Shown here: positions 31,430 to 40,809 of the stretch, in pieces
How positions within the stretch are numbered: position 1 is the stretch's first letter
Layout: every line of letters begins with the position of its first letter
Source of the DNA: Mesorhizobium sp. M7A.F.Ca.US.008.03.1.1
Lineage (GTDB): Bacteria; Pseudomonadota; Alphaproteobacteria; Rhizobiales; Rhizobiaceae
Assembly (NCBI RefSeq): GCF_003997495.1
Contig: NZ_RZRU01000003.1
Span: 124,001 to 188,000, forward strand
Direction of reading: 5' to 3'
DNA length: 64,000 bases
Notes under the pieces: generated by a model
Seen by the model: only the letters and a program-made list of their open reading frames with translations
Told to the model about the DNA's origin: nothing
Database searches by the model: none
Position numbers and translations under genes: made by a program

Positions 31430-31475
31430 GCTTTCGCCTGGTTGCAAATTGCGGCATGTCGCGGGACAACGCCCT

Positions 31476-31620
31476 CCTCTGTCCTGCCGGACATCTCCCC
31501 CTCAAGTGGGGAGATTGGCAGCTTCGCCGCCCGCGCGTCCTTGCAACATTGGAGATTGGCGAAAGCCGTGACGCTATCCAATCTCCCCACTTGAGGGGGA
31601 GATGTCCGGCAGGACAGAGG
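31476..31620. repeat. Intergenic palindromic element, 43-bp perfect arms
   Basis: The arms 31476-31518 and 31578-31620 are perfect inverted copies (outer end CCTCTGTCCTGCCGGACATC, inner part CTCCCCCTCAAGTGGGGAG). The 59-bp centre is not symmetric. It is the same family as the element at 53889-54041. It lies in the 338-bp gap between the amidotransferase and amidase genes; the rest of that gap has no clear signal. Confidence 0.95.
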
Positions 31621-31767
31621 GGGGTGCCGTCGAGTGCAGACTTGGACAGTTCCCGCCTGCACAATATCGATCAAACGCGACCAATCCTCGAATGCTCAAC
31701 TCCGCTTGAAATTGCGCCGTAGTCCGCCATCTTCATGGACACGCGCGGCCAAGCCGGAGCATTCCTC

Positions 31768-33141
31768 ATGGACATCGCCTTGTCCTCAACCGTCGAACTG
31801 GCCGCCGCCATCGCCAAGCGAAAAATCTCCGCTGTCGAAGCACTCGTCGCGCATCTGGCCCAGATCGACGCGCACAACGAGGCCGTCAACGCCGTCATTT
31901 CGCTCGACAGCGAAGGGGCTCACGAGCGCGCCAAAAAGGCCGACGCCGCCCAGGCGCGCGGCGCCGCACTTGGGCCTCTGCATGGCGTGCCGTTCACGCT
32001 GAAGGACACGCACGAAACGTCAGGCATGAGGACCACTGTAGGCTTCCCGCCCTTTGCCGACTATGTCGCCAAACAGGACAGCCCGGTCGTCACCAGACTG
32101 AAAGCGGCCGGCGGCGTCCTGATGGCCAAGACCAATGTCGCGACCATGCTTTCGGACTGGCAGTCGAACAATCCGCTGTTCGGCCGTACCAACAATCCAT
32201 GGAATCTCGAGCGCACCGCCGGCGGCTCCAGCGGCGGTGCCGCAGCTGCACTTTGCTCGGGAATGACGCCGTTCGACGTCGGCACCGACATGCAGAACTC
32301 GATCCGCTTGCCGGCCGCCTTTTGCGGTGTTTATGGCCTGAAGCCGACGGAGCATCGTGTCTCGCTGGCCGGCGCCTTCCCCGATCCGGGCGGTGCCGCG
32401 CGCAGCGTGCGGCTGATGTCCTGCCTCGGGCCGTTGGCGCGCAGTGTGGAAGATTTGGCGCTGATCTACCAAATCATCGGCGGCCCGGACAGGCGCGACA
32501 CCGATCTTGCGCCGGTGCCGGTCGAGGACATGCCGAAGCTCGATCCCAGGACACTGCGCATTGCCTTCGCGCCATCCTTTCCCAGCTTTCCGGTGGCCGG
32601 CGACATCTCTGCCGCAGTCGAAAGTCTCGCAGGGCATCTGCAAGGCGCCGGCGCCGTCGTCGAAGAAGCAAAACTGCCAAAACTCGATCTGCACGACGAT
32701 CTGGAGCAGGGCGGCGCGCTGATCGGGATGATGATGGAGGCCGCTCAGCCGGAGCCGCCGGAGGAACCGACACCGGTTTCGCGCTGGTTCGAGGCGCTCG
32801 CCCGCCGCGACACATCCATGCTCGCCTGGGACCGGTTCTTCGAGGACCATGACGCACTGCTCTGCCCGGTCGCCATGACCACCGCTTTCCCGCATTGCGA
32901 GTCGGGCACGCCGATCAATGTCGACAGCAAGGAGCAGAGCTACTGGATGCTGCCGGCCTATGGCGCTGTCTTCAACTACAGCGGCCATCCAGCCCTTTCC
33001 ATTCCATGCGGACAGGACAGCGCCGGCCTGCCGATCGGCCTGCAACTGGTCGGCAAACGCTGGTTGGAGTCACAGCTGCTCGGCATCGCCAAGGCAATCG
33101 AACCACTCACAGGCGGCTTTCGCCGTCCGCCCGCCTATTGA
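31768..33141 (+). CDS. Amidase signature family hydrolase
   Basis: The 457-residue amidase has the Ser-cisSer-Lys triad in place: Lys79 (FTLKDTHE), the Gly-Ser-rich loop GGSSGG at 152-157 and nucleophile Ser178 (DMQNSIRLPA). The usual GGSIR motif reads QNSIR here, which is uncommon but keeps the serine. Substrate is unknown. The ATG at 31768 has GGAG eight bases upstream; an ATG at 31735 has none. It converges with and overlaps by 7 bp a FAD amino-acid oxidase gene. Confidence 0.93.
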   Translation: MDIALSSTVELAAAIAKRKISAVEALVAHLAQIDAHNEAVNAVISLDSEGAHERAKKADAAQARGAALGPLHGVPFTLKDTHETSGMRTTVGFPPFADYVAKQDSPVVTRLKAAGGVLMAKTNVATMLSDWQSNNPLFGRTNNPWNLERTAGGSSGGAAAALCSGMTPFDVGTDMQNSIRLPAAFCGVYGLKPTEHRVSLAGAFPDPGGAARSVRLMSCLGPLARSVEDLALIYQIIGGPDRRDTDLAPVPVEDMPKLDPRTLRIAFAPSFPSFPVAGDISAAVESLAGHLQGAGAVVEEAKLPKLDLHDDLEQGGALIGMMMEAAQPEPPEEPTPVSRWFEALARRDTSMLAWDRFFEDHDALLCPVAMTTAFPHCESGTPINVDSKEQSYWMLPAYGAVFNYSGHPALSIPCGQDSAGLPIGLQLVGKRWLESQLLGIAKAIEPLTGGFRRPPAY

Positions 33142-34208
33142 GCGAAGCGCGACAATCCATAAGGGGCAAGTAAGGTGTCGCGCTCGCCGTCGAGAATTTC
33201 CTTTGTGGCGAAAAGGCCGACGGCCGGCGCCAGCGTGATGCCGGAATGCATGACGGCGACGTAGACACCATCCATGCCTTCTGCGCGGCCGATGATCGGA
33301 AAGCCGTCGATCGGCGTCGGCCGATAGCCGACCGTATAGAAATCGAGTTCCAGCCCCTCGCTGTCGCGCAGCATGGCTTTCATGGCCGCAAACAGCGCGC
33401 GGGCGGTGGCTTCGGCATCCATGCCCGGATCCGCGCCGCCAAAATCCGAGCCGGCGATGATGCGGCCTTCCGCCGTCTGGCGCATGTGCAGCCGCTCGGC
33501 CAGAATCAGGCCGTTGAGCAACTTCTTGTAAGGCCGCGAGTGGACGATCAGGCCGGGCGGCGTTTCGATCGGCAGGTTGATCCCGGCGGTCGCGGCGATC
33601 TCCGGCGAGCCGACACCGGCCGCGACCACCACCTCGTCCGATGCAATCAATCCGTGCGATGTGTCGACACCGGTGATCCTGCCGCCGGTCTGGACCAGGG
33701 CCGTCACCGTGCTGGAGATGATCTTCGCGCCATCTCGCTCCGCTTCTGCCAATAGGGCACGGGCGGCGGCCACGGGCTCTGCGACACCTTCTTCGGCGAC
33801 ATACAGGGCAAAATCCGGAAGCTCGGTGAGATTGGGCTCGATACGCGCGGCACGGGCGCGGTAGACGCGCTCGATGCCATAGCCCCAGGCGGAATGTTCC
33901 GTGGCGTAGGTTTCCATGTCGGCCGCGGGTAAATCCCAACACAGGCCGCCGCACCAGCTCAGCGGCAGGCCGGGCAGATCCCGCGCCAGCCGCGACCATT
34001 CGGCCATCGCGCGGGTGCGCAGCCGGAAATAAGGCGCCGGATTGCCCCAGCTGGCATTGATCCAGGCGAACGAATTTGGCGTTGCCACCCCGCCGGCAGC
34101 ACTGTCGGCAATCACCGTCACTTGCGCACCCGCTCTGCTCAGATGCCAGGCGATGGAGGCGCCGATGATGCCGGTGCCGATGACGATCACTTGTTTCGCC
34201 GCAGTCAT
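33135..34208 (-). CDS. FAD-dependent amino-acid oxidoreductase (DadA/glycine oxidase family)
   Basis: The 357-residue flavoenzyme has an N-terminal Rossmann FAD site (VIVIGTGIIGASIAWHLSRA) and a C-terminal FAD-contact region (GYRPTPIDGFPIIG, then HSGITLAPAVG). The family oxidises D-amino acids, glycine, sarcosine or related secondary amines. GAGGAGC precedes the ATG. It stands alone, convergent with the amidase. Confidence 0.92.
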   Translation of the reverse strand: MTAAKQVIVIGTGIIGASIAWHLSRAGAQVTVIADSAAGGVATPNSFAWINASWGNPAPYFRLRTRAMAEWSRLARDLPGLPLSWCGGLCWDLPAADMETYATEHSAWGYGIERVYRARAARIEPNLTELPDFALYVAEEGVAEPVAAARALLAEAERDGAKIISSTVTALVQTGGRITGVDTSHGLIASDEVVVAAGVGSPEIAATAGINLPIETPPGLIVHSRPYKKLLNGLILAERLHMRQTAEGRIIAGSDFGGADPGMDAEATARALFAAMKAMLRDSEGLELDFYTVGYRPTPIDGFPIIGRAEGMDGVYVAVMHSGITLAPAVGLFATKEILDGERDTLLAPYGLSRFAQ

Positions 34209-34443
34209 GCTTGCTCCTCTGCCTCGCCATCCCGAGGATGTTCATCCAGTGCCATCCCCGCAGCCGCTTGCCAACATCGCGCAGCGCAAAATGTGCGGCA
34301 ATGCACTGGCCGGAGCCGCAGCGCGACTGAGCTGTACGCTCTGACGGTGAGACGGCGATCAGCAGCGTCCGAGCCGCCGGACCGGTCGACAGGCCGGCAC
34401 TGCGCTGCTAGAAGCCCGGCCTGTCACACGGAAATCCCAGAGA

Positions 34444-36036
34444 ATGCCCGAAGCAATAGAAGAAGAAGTGGCGCGCCGCCGCACCTTCGCCATCATCGCG
34501 CACCCGGACGCCGGCAAGACCACGCTCACCGAAAAGCTGCTGCTGTTCGGTGGCGCCATCCAGCTTGCCGGCGAGGTCAAGGCCAAGAAGGACAAGATCC
34601 AGACGCGGTCCGACTGGATGAAGATCGAGCGCGAGCGCGGCATCTCGGTCGTCACTTCGGTGATGACCTTCGAGTATGAGGGCAATGTCTTCAACCTGCT
34701 CGACACGCCCGGCCACGAGGATTTCGCCGACGACACCTACCGCACGCTGTCGGCGGTCGACTCGGCCGTCATGGTCATCGACGCCGCCAAGGGCATCGAG
34801 CCGCGCACGCTGAAGCTGTTCGAGGTTTGCCGGCTGCGCGACATCCCGATCATTACCTTCGTCAACAAGATGGACCGCGAAAGCCGCGACCCGTTCGAGA
34901 TCCTCGACGAGATCGAGCAGAAACTGGCGCTCGACACCGCGCCGATCACCTGGCCGATCGGCCGGGGAAAGACCTTTTCCGGTACCTATCATCTGGCGCT
35001 GAACGCCGTGCGCAGGGGCGATGATGAGAAGGAGCGCACGCCGGTCAACGGTCCTGATTCCAACCGCGTCGCCGGCCTGTTGCCTGAAAACGAACGCGAG
35101 GCCTTCATTGAGGAGCTGGACCTGGCGCGCGGAGCCTGCCGGCCGCTCGACATCGACGCTTTTCGCGAAGGCCACCTGACGCCGGTCTATTTCGGCTCGG
35201 CGCTGCGCAATTACGGCGTCCGCGACCTGATCGAGGCGCTTGGCGCCTTTGGACCGCCGCCGCGCGCGCAAGAGGCCGATACCCGCAAGGTCGAGGCGAC
35301 CGAGGAGAAGATGACGTCCTTCGTCTTCAAGATCCAGGCCAACATGGACCCCAACCACCGCGACCGCATTGCCTTCGTCCGCGTCTGTTCGGGCAAGCTC
35401 GAGCGCGGCATGAAGGCCAAGCTGGTGCGCACGGGAAAACCGATGTCGCTGTCGGCGCCGCAGTTCTTCTTTGCCCGCACACGAGTCACCGCTGACGAGG
35501 CCTTTGCCGGCGACGTCGTCGGCATTCCCAACCACGGCACGCTGCGCATCGGCGATACGCTGACCGAGGGTGAGGAAATTCTTTTCAGGGGCGTGCCGAA
35601 TTTCGCACCGGAAATCCTGCGTCGCGTTCGCCTGGGCGACGCCATGAAGGCCAAGAAGCTCAAGGAAGCGCTGCACCAGATGGCAGAGGAGGGCGTCGTG
35701 CAGCTGTTTTCGCCCGAGGATGGCTCGCCGGCCATCGTCGGCGTCGTCGGCGCGCTGCAGCTCGACGTGCTGAAGGAACGGCTGAACTTCGAATACACGC
35801 TGCCGGTCGAATTCGAAATGTCGCGCTTTTCGGTGTGTCGCTGGATCTCGGCCGACGACAAGGCCGAGACGCTTCGCTTCATCGAGGCGCATCGCGGCGA
35901 CATCGCCCGCGATCTCGACAACGATCCGGTGTTCCTCGCCCAGCACGCCTTTTCGCTGAATTACGAAGCGGAACGCTGGAAGGCGATCAAGTTTGCCACG
36001 ATCAAGGACTATCAGGTCCGCGACAGGGCGGCTTGA
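34444..36036 (+). CDS. prfC: Peptide chain release factor 3
   Basis: The 530-residue GTPase removes RF1 or RF2 from the ribosome after termination. G motifs: AHPDAGKTT (19-27), DTPGHEDF and NKMD, followed by EF-Tu-like domain II and a C-terminal domain III. The RF3 opening RRRTFAIIAHPDAGKTTLTE is clear. Nothing notable lies in the 235-bp gap before it. A short hairpin follows eight bases after the stop. Confidence 0.97.
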   Translation: MPEAIEEEVARRRTFAIIAHPDAGKTTLTEKLLLFGGAIQLAGEVKAKKDKIQTRSDWMKIERERGISVVTSVMTFEYEGNVFNLLDTPGHEDFADDTYRTLSAVDSAVMVIDAAKGIEPRTLKLFEVCRLRDIPIITFVNKMDRESRDPFEILDEIEQKLALDTAPITWPIGRGKTFSGTYHLALNAVRRGDDEKERTPVNGPDSNRVAGLLPENEREAFIEELDLARGACRPLDIDAFREGHLTPVYFGSALRNYGVRDLIEALGAFGPPPRAQEADTRKVEATEEKMTSFVFKIQANMDPNHRDRIAFVRVCSGKLERGMKAKLVRTGKPMSLSAPQFFFARTRVTADEAFAGDVVGIPNHGTLRIGDTLTEGEEILFRGVPNFAPEILRRVRLGDAMKAKKLKEALHQMAEEGVVQLFSPEDGSPAIVGVVGALQLDVLKERLNFEYTLPVEFEMSRFSVCRWISADDKAETLRFIEAHRGDIARDLDNDPVFLAQHAFSLNYEAERWKAIKFATIKDYQVRDRAA

Positions 36037-36044
36037 AGTTCTCC

Positions 36045-36068
36045 CTTCTCCCGTTTTACGGGGAGAAG
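36045..36068 (+). repeat. Hairpin directly after prfC
   Basis: CTTCTCCCGT pairs with ACGGGGAGAAG around TTT, with one bulged G. It has no T tract but could act as a 3' end stabiliser or weak terminator. It is nearly identical to the hairpin at 57489-57514, so it is probably half of a dispersed repeat. Confidence 0.6.
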
Positions 36069-36172
36069 GTGCCCGAAGGGCGGATGAGGGGCAGCGCCGA
36101 CCTCAAGGACCAATGGCCTCCTATGCCCCCGGCCCGTCGCAGGCTCCGGGCGTCCGCTACGCGGACCGCTTC

Positions 36173-36643
36173 TCACCCTTTCGCCGCCTCTTCGATCTTG
36201 GCGATGTCGATCTTGCTCATCTGCATCATCGCCGACATCACGCGGCCGGCCTTGGCCCGGTCCGGATCCAGAAGCAGTCTCGGCAACTGCTCCGGCACGA
36301 CCTGCCAGGAGACGCCGAATTTGTCCTTCAGCCAACTGCATTGCGACGGTTGGCCGCCACCTTCGATGAGCTTGTCCCAGAAGTAATCCACCTCTTCCTG
36401 CGTCTTGCAGTCGATCGACTGCGACATCGCCTCGGTGTGCTTGAACTGCGGTCCGCCGTTGAGCGCCTGGAACTGCACCCCGTCGAGTTCGAACGTGGCC
36501 ACCAGCACCTTGCCTTCATCGGCGTAGCCTTTGGGCCAGCGCATTACGCTCAGCACCTTCGAATTCTTGAAGATGGAGACGTAGAAGTTCATTGCCTCTT
36601 CGGCCTGGCCATCGAACCACAGGCAGGTGGTGATCTTTTGCAT
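36173..36643 (-). CDS. VOC family protein (PhnB/3-dmu-9_3-mt type)
   Basis: The 156-residue vicinal-oxygen-chelate protein has paired beta-alpha-beta-beta-beta units and the characteristic motifs CLWFDGQAEEAMNFY, FQALNGGPQFKHTEA and the C-terminal KIDIAKIEEAAKG. Members are widespread in rhizobia and lack a known reaction. It is monocistronic. Confidence 0.9.
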   Translation of the reverse strand: MQKITTCLWFDGQAEEAMNFYVSIFKNSKVLSVMRWPKGYADEGKVLVATFELDGVQFQALNGGPQFKHTEAMSQSIDCKTQEEVDYFWDKLIEGGGQPSQCSWLKDKFGVSWQVVPEQLPRLLLDPDRAKAGRVMSAMMQMSKIDIAKIEEAAKG

Positions 36644-36915
36644 GTCGTGCTCCTCGGGTTGGTTTGGTTGCGGTTACGGCGAAACGGCTGACTCCGGGAA
36701 TGGTGCTGCCATTTCCAAACCGTTTTCCTAAGGACGGCCGTGGGGCACGCGATCCGACAAGAGGGTGCATCTTTTTGGAAGATCTGATTCTTGCAAGGAA
36801 TCTGGCGCATTGCAAAATTGTGGCCAGACCGGGCTTGCGCGTCTATAACGCCTGCGGTCCGAACTCAGCTTCGCCGCGCCATTCCTAGGCTGCGGCCAGC
36901 CACCAAGGAAAAAAC

Positions 36916-38760
36916 ATGCCTGCCTATCGCTCCCGCACCACCACCCATGGCCGCAACATGGCCGGCGCCCGCGGGCTCTGGCGCGCCACCGGCATGAAGG
37001 ACTCGGATTTCGGCAAGCCGATCATCGCGGTGGTCAACTCCTTCACCCAATTCGTGCCGGGCCATGTTCACCTCAAGGATCTCGGCCAGCTGGTGGCGCG
37101 CGAGATCGAGAAGGCCGGCGGCGTTGCCAAGGAATTCAACACCATCGCCGTCGATGATGGCATCGCCATGGGTCATGACGGCATGCTCTATTCGCTGCCG
37201 TCGCGCGAATTGATCGCCGATTCGGTCGAATACATGATCAACGCTCACTGTGCCGACGCCATGGTCTGCATCTCCAACTGCGACAAGATCACGCCCGGCA
37301 TGCTGATGGCCTCGTTGCGCCTCAACATCCCGACTGTCTTCGTTTCCGGCGGCCCGATGGAGGCCGGCAAGGTGGTGCTGGCCGGCAAGACGCAGGCGCT
37401 CGACCTGGTCGATGCCATGGTCGCAGCCGCCGACGACAGGATCTCCGATGAGGACGTCAAGGTCATCGAGCGTTCGGCCTGCCCGACCTGCGGCTCCTGC
37501 TCAGGCATGTTCACCGCCAATTCGATGAATTGCCTGACCGAGGCGCTTGGTCTGTCGCTGCCCGGCAATGGCTCGACGCTGGCTACCCACGCCGACCGCA
37601 AGCGGTTGTTCGTCGAGGCCGGCCATCTGATCGTCGATCTCGCCCAGCGCTATTACGAGCAGGAGGACGAAACCGCGCTGCCGCGCAACATTGCCTCCAA
37701 GGGCGCCTTCGAGAACGCCATGACGCTCGACATCGCCATGGGCGGCTCGACCAACACCGTGCTGCACATCCTGGCTGCCGCGCATGAGGGCGAGATCGAT
37801 TTCGACCAGGATGACATCGACGCGCTGTCGCGCAAGGTGCCGGTGCTGTGCAAGGTTGCTCCGGCCAAGTCCGACGTCCACATGGAAGACGTTCACCGCG
37901 CCGGCGGCATCATGGCCATCCTCGGCCAGCTCGACAATGCCGGCCTGCTCAACCGCGACCTGCCGACGGTGCATACGTCAACCCTGGGCGAAGCGCTCGA
38001 CCATTGGGATATTTCCCGCACGACCAGCCAGAGTGTGCGCGATTTCTTCCTCGCCGCCCCTGGCGGCGTGCCGACGCAGGTCGCCTTCAGCCAGGACCGC
38101 CGCTGGGACGAACTCGATCTCGACCGCGAGAAGGGCGTTATCCGCTCGACCGAACATCCCTTTTCCAAGGATGGCGGCCTTGCCGTGCTGAAAGGCAATC
38201 TGGCGCTCGACGGCTGCATCGTGAAGACGGCCGGCGTCGATGAATCGATCCTGAAGTTCACCGGCCCGGCGCGCGTCTTCGAAAGCCAGGATTCCAGCGT
38301 CAAGGCGATCCTGTCGAACGAGATCAAGGCCGGCGATGTCGTCGTCATCCGCTATGAAGGACCGCGCGGGGGCCCCGGCATGCAGGAAATGCTTTATCCG
38401 ACCAGCTATCTGAAGTCGAAAGGCCTCGGCAAGGCCTGCGCTCTGGTCACCGACGGCCGCTTCTCCGGCGGCACCTCGGGCCTGTCGATCGGCCATGCGT
38501 CGCCGGAAGCCGCCGAAGGCGGGCTGATCGGGCTGGTGCAGGAGGGCGATACGATCGAGATCGACATCCCGAACCGCAGCATCCGCCTGGCTGTCGATGA
38601 GGCGGAACTCGCTGCGCGCCGGGCGGCGATGGAGGCCAAGGGCGCCCTGGCCTGGAAGCCGGAGGAAAAGCGCAAGCGCAAGGTGACGACCGCCTTGCGC
38701 GCCTATGCCGCCATGGCGACCAGCGCGGCCAAGGGCGCGGTGAGGTTTGTGCCGGAGTAA
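36916..38760 (+). CDS. ilvD: Dihydroxy-acid dehydratase
   Basis: The 614-residue enzyme of valine, isoleucine and pantothenate synthesis dehydrates 2,3-dihydroxy acids. The cluster cysteines are in CDKITPGM and [17 protein letters not shown]. The length matches the long IlvD form that carries an oxygen-labile 4Fe-4S cluster. AAGGAA precedes the ATG. The 272-bp gap upstream shows no attenuator or leader peptide that I can recognise. Confidence 0.98.
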   Translation: MPAYRSRTTTHGRNMAGARGLWRATGMKDSDFGKPIIAVVNSFTQFVPGHVHLKDLGQLVAREIEKAGGVAKEFNTIAVDDGIAMGHDGMLYSLPSRELIADSVEYMINAHCADAMVCISNCDKITPGMLMASLRLNIPTVFVSGGPMEAGKVVLAGKTQALDLVDAMVAAADDRISDEDVKVIERSACPTCGSCSGMFTANSMNCLTEALGLSLPGNGSTLATHADRKRLFVEAGHLIVDLAQRYYEQEDETALPRNIASKGAFENAMTLDIAMGGSTNTVLHILAAAHEGEIDFDQDDIDALSRKVPVLCKVAPAKSDVHMEDVHRAGGIMAILGQLDNAGLLNRDLPTVHTSTLGEALDHWDISRTTSQSVRDFFLAAPGGVPTQVAFSQDRRWDELDLDREKGVIRSTEHPFSKDGGLAVLKGNLALDGCIVKTAGVDESILKFTGPARVFESQDSSVKAILSNEIKAGDVVVIRYEGPRGGPGMQEMLYPTSYLKSKGLGKACALVTDGRFSGGTSGLSIGHASPEAAEGGLIGLVQEGDTIEIDIPNRSIRLAVDEAELAARRAAMEAKGALAWKPEEKRKRKVTTALRAYAAMATSAAKGAVRFVPE

Positions 38761-38779
38761 ATTAAGCTGCGGCCCCCTA

Positions 38780-38876
38780 CCTCCCCCTTGTGGGGAGGTC
38801 GGAGTGAGGTCCAGGTGGGTCGGCGCCGCACCCCCACCCCGCTGCTGCGCAGCGACCCTCCCCACAAGGGGGAAGG
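38780..38876. repeat. Intergenic palindromic element
   Basis: The left arm 38780-38798 (CCTCCCC-CTTGT-GGGGAGG, itself a hairpin) and the right arm 38857-38876 are inverted copies with one or two mismatches. It lies between the convergent ilvD and ABC exporter genes and could end both transcripts. It is the same family as 52701-52806. Confidence 0.82.
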
Positions 38877-38886
38877 TAAGCTCGCC

Positions 38887-40641
38887 TCACGGCATCAACT
38901 GATACTCATAAAGCTTCTGATAGAGCCCGCCCTGCTTGAGCAAGGTCTTGTGCGGGCCGCTTTCCACCACCTTGCCGGCTTCGAGCACCACGATCGTGTC
39001 GGCCTGGTGCACGGTCGACAGACGGTGCGCGATGACGATCGTCGTGCGGCCTTCCATCAATTGCTTCAGCGCGTCGCGGAAAAGCGCTTCCGATTCGGCA
39101 TCGAGCGCGCTGGTCGCTTCGTCCAGCAGCAGGATTTCGGCATTGCGTAACATGGCGCGTGCGATCGAGATCCGTTGGCGCTGGCCGCCTGACAGCAGGC
39201 CGCCATTCTCGCCGACATCCGTCTCGTAGCCTTTCGCCTGCGCGCTGATGAAGTCATGGGCGTTGGCCGCCTTGGCGGCGGCGATCACCTCTTCGTCGGT
39301 CGCACCCTCGCGCCCAAGCCGGATGTTGTGCATGATGGTGCCGGCAAACAGGAACGTATCCTGGCTGACATAGGCGATCTTTTCCCGCAGCGATGCGAGC
39401 GTCGCATGGGAAATATCCTGACCATCGAACAGCACCTTGCCACTCTTCGGGTCATACATGCGCATGATCAGGTTCAGAATCGTCGACTTGCCGCCGCCGG
39501 AAGGCCCGACCAGCGCCGTCATCTTGCCGGGCGGAAGCGTCAGATCGAACCTGTCCAGCACCGGCGGCCCGTTCTGATAAGCGAAGTCGACGGCGTCGAA
39601 CCGGATCTCGCCCGGTCCGGCCAGAAGCGGCTTCGCGTCCGGCTTCTCGACAAGAGTTAGCGGCTGGTCGGCGAGCTCGAACATCATGCGCACGCCGACA
39701 ATGCCGCTTTCCAGCGATATGCGCACGCGCGCAAGGCGCTTTGCCGGCTCATAGGCAAACAGGAGCGCCCCGATGAAGGCCATGATGTTTCCCGGCATCT
39801 GGCCGCCCTGCAAGACCAGGAAGCCGCTGACGAAGATGGCCCCGGCAATTGCCAGCCCGGCCAGCGTCTCCATCACCGGGCTTGTCGCAGCCTCCAGCGT
39901 CGCGATGTTGTTGGCCCGGTTCTCGACGTCCGATACGGCCTTGTACATGCGGTTGCGCATTGCGCCTTCGAGGTTGAAGGATTTGACGACGCGGACGCCG
40001 ATTGCCGTTTCCTGCATCACCTGCACGATCTGGCCGACCGAGCGAAACTCCATCGCGGCGAATTTGCGAACACGTTTGAGGATGCGGTTGACCCCGTAGA
40101 TAGCCAAGGGGCCGACGACGAAGCAGATTATGGACAAGGCTGGCTGCTGCCAGACCATGACCCCTACCAGGACAACCAGCGACAACAGGTCGCGCACATA
40201 GGACGTGACAACGAGGTCGAGTACGTTGCGCGCCGCCTGCGCATTGTTGGTCATGCGTGTGATCAGGTCGGACGACGAGGTCGAATGGTAGAATTCGATG
40301 CCTTGCGCCAGGATGCGGTCGTAGATCTTGCGCTGGCGGTCGGCGATGATGGCGTTGCCGACCCGGCTCATGAAATAGGCCTGGATGAAGTTGGCGAGGC
40401 CCTTGAGGATGAAGATCGTGGCAACCCCCGCCGCAATCAGGTTGACGCGGTCAATCCGCTTGAAGACCACGAATTCGTCGGTGATCTCTTTGAGAATCCA
40501 GGCACTGGCGCCGGTCGTGGCGGCTACCACAAGCATCGACAGGATCGCGGCGCCGTAGCCAAACCTGTGCTGGTAAAAGGATTCGCGGATCAACCTCGCA
40601 ACGAGGCGCTGGTTTTCCGTCGAGCGGAAGAAACGAAACAA
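38887..40641 (-). CDS. MsbA-like ABC exporter, fused permease and ATPase
   Basis: The 584-residue half-transporter has six membrane helices (about residues 20-310) followed by an ATPase with Walker A VGPSGGGKST, signature LSGGQRQR, and Walker B EILLLDEATSALD. Substrates of this group include lipids, glycans and drugs. No ATG fits: I chose the TTG at 40641 (LFRFFRSTE) with AAGGA upstream; a TTG at 40740 would add 33 residues without family character. It is divergent from the amidohydrolase gene. Confidence 0.92.
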   Translation of the reverse strand: MFRFFRSTENQRLVARLIRESFYQHRFGYGAAILSMLVVAATTGASAWILKEITDEFVVFKRIDRVNLIAAGVATIFILKGLANFIQAYFMSRVGNAIIADRQRKIYDRILAQGIEFYHSTSSSDLITRMTNNAQAARNVLDLVVTSYVRDLLSLVVLVGVMVWQQPALSIICFVVGPLAIYGVNRILKRVRKFAAMEFRSVGQIVQVMQETAIGVRVVKSFNLEGAMRNRMYKAVSDVENRANNIATLEAATSPVMETLAGLAIAGAIFVSGFLVLQGGQMPGNIMAFIGALLFAYEPAKRLARVRISLESGIVGVRMMFELADQPLTLVEKPDAKPLLAGPGEIRFDAVDFAYQNGPPVLDRFDLTLPPGKMTALVGPSGGGKSTILNLIMRMYDPKSGKVLFDGQDISHATLASLREKIAYVSQDTFLFAGTIMHNIRLGREGATDEEVIAAAKAANAHDFISAQAKGYETDVGENGGLLSGGQRQRISIARAMLRNAEILLLDEATSALDAESEALFRDALKQLMEGRTTIVIAHRLSTVHQADTIVVLEAGKVVESGPHKTLLKQGGLYQKLYEYQLMP

Positions 40642-40809
40642 ATGGCGGATCCTTGAAACCGGGACAGGAAGGCGGCTTATAGAAGGAGTTGCGGCCGGAT
40701 GGAACCATCCGCGGCCGTCGCGGACAAACCGCTGTTGCAAGCGGCATCGACGGGATGCGATTTTCAGCCTCGGCTATATCAGATGATTCTTTTGACGGGA
40801 TGACGACAG

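Noticed and set aside
40642..40740. Upstream TTG start for the ABC exporter
   Set aside because: The extra 33 residues are Arg/Pro-rich and unlike exporter N-termini; the TTG at 40641 has AAGGA upstream.
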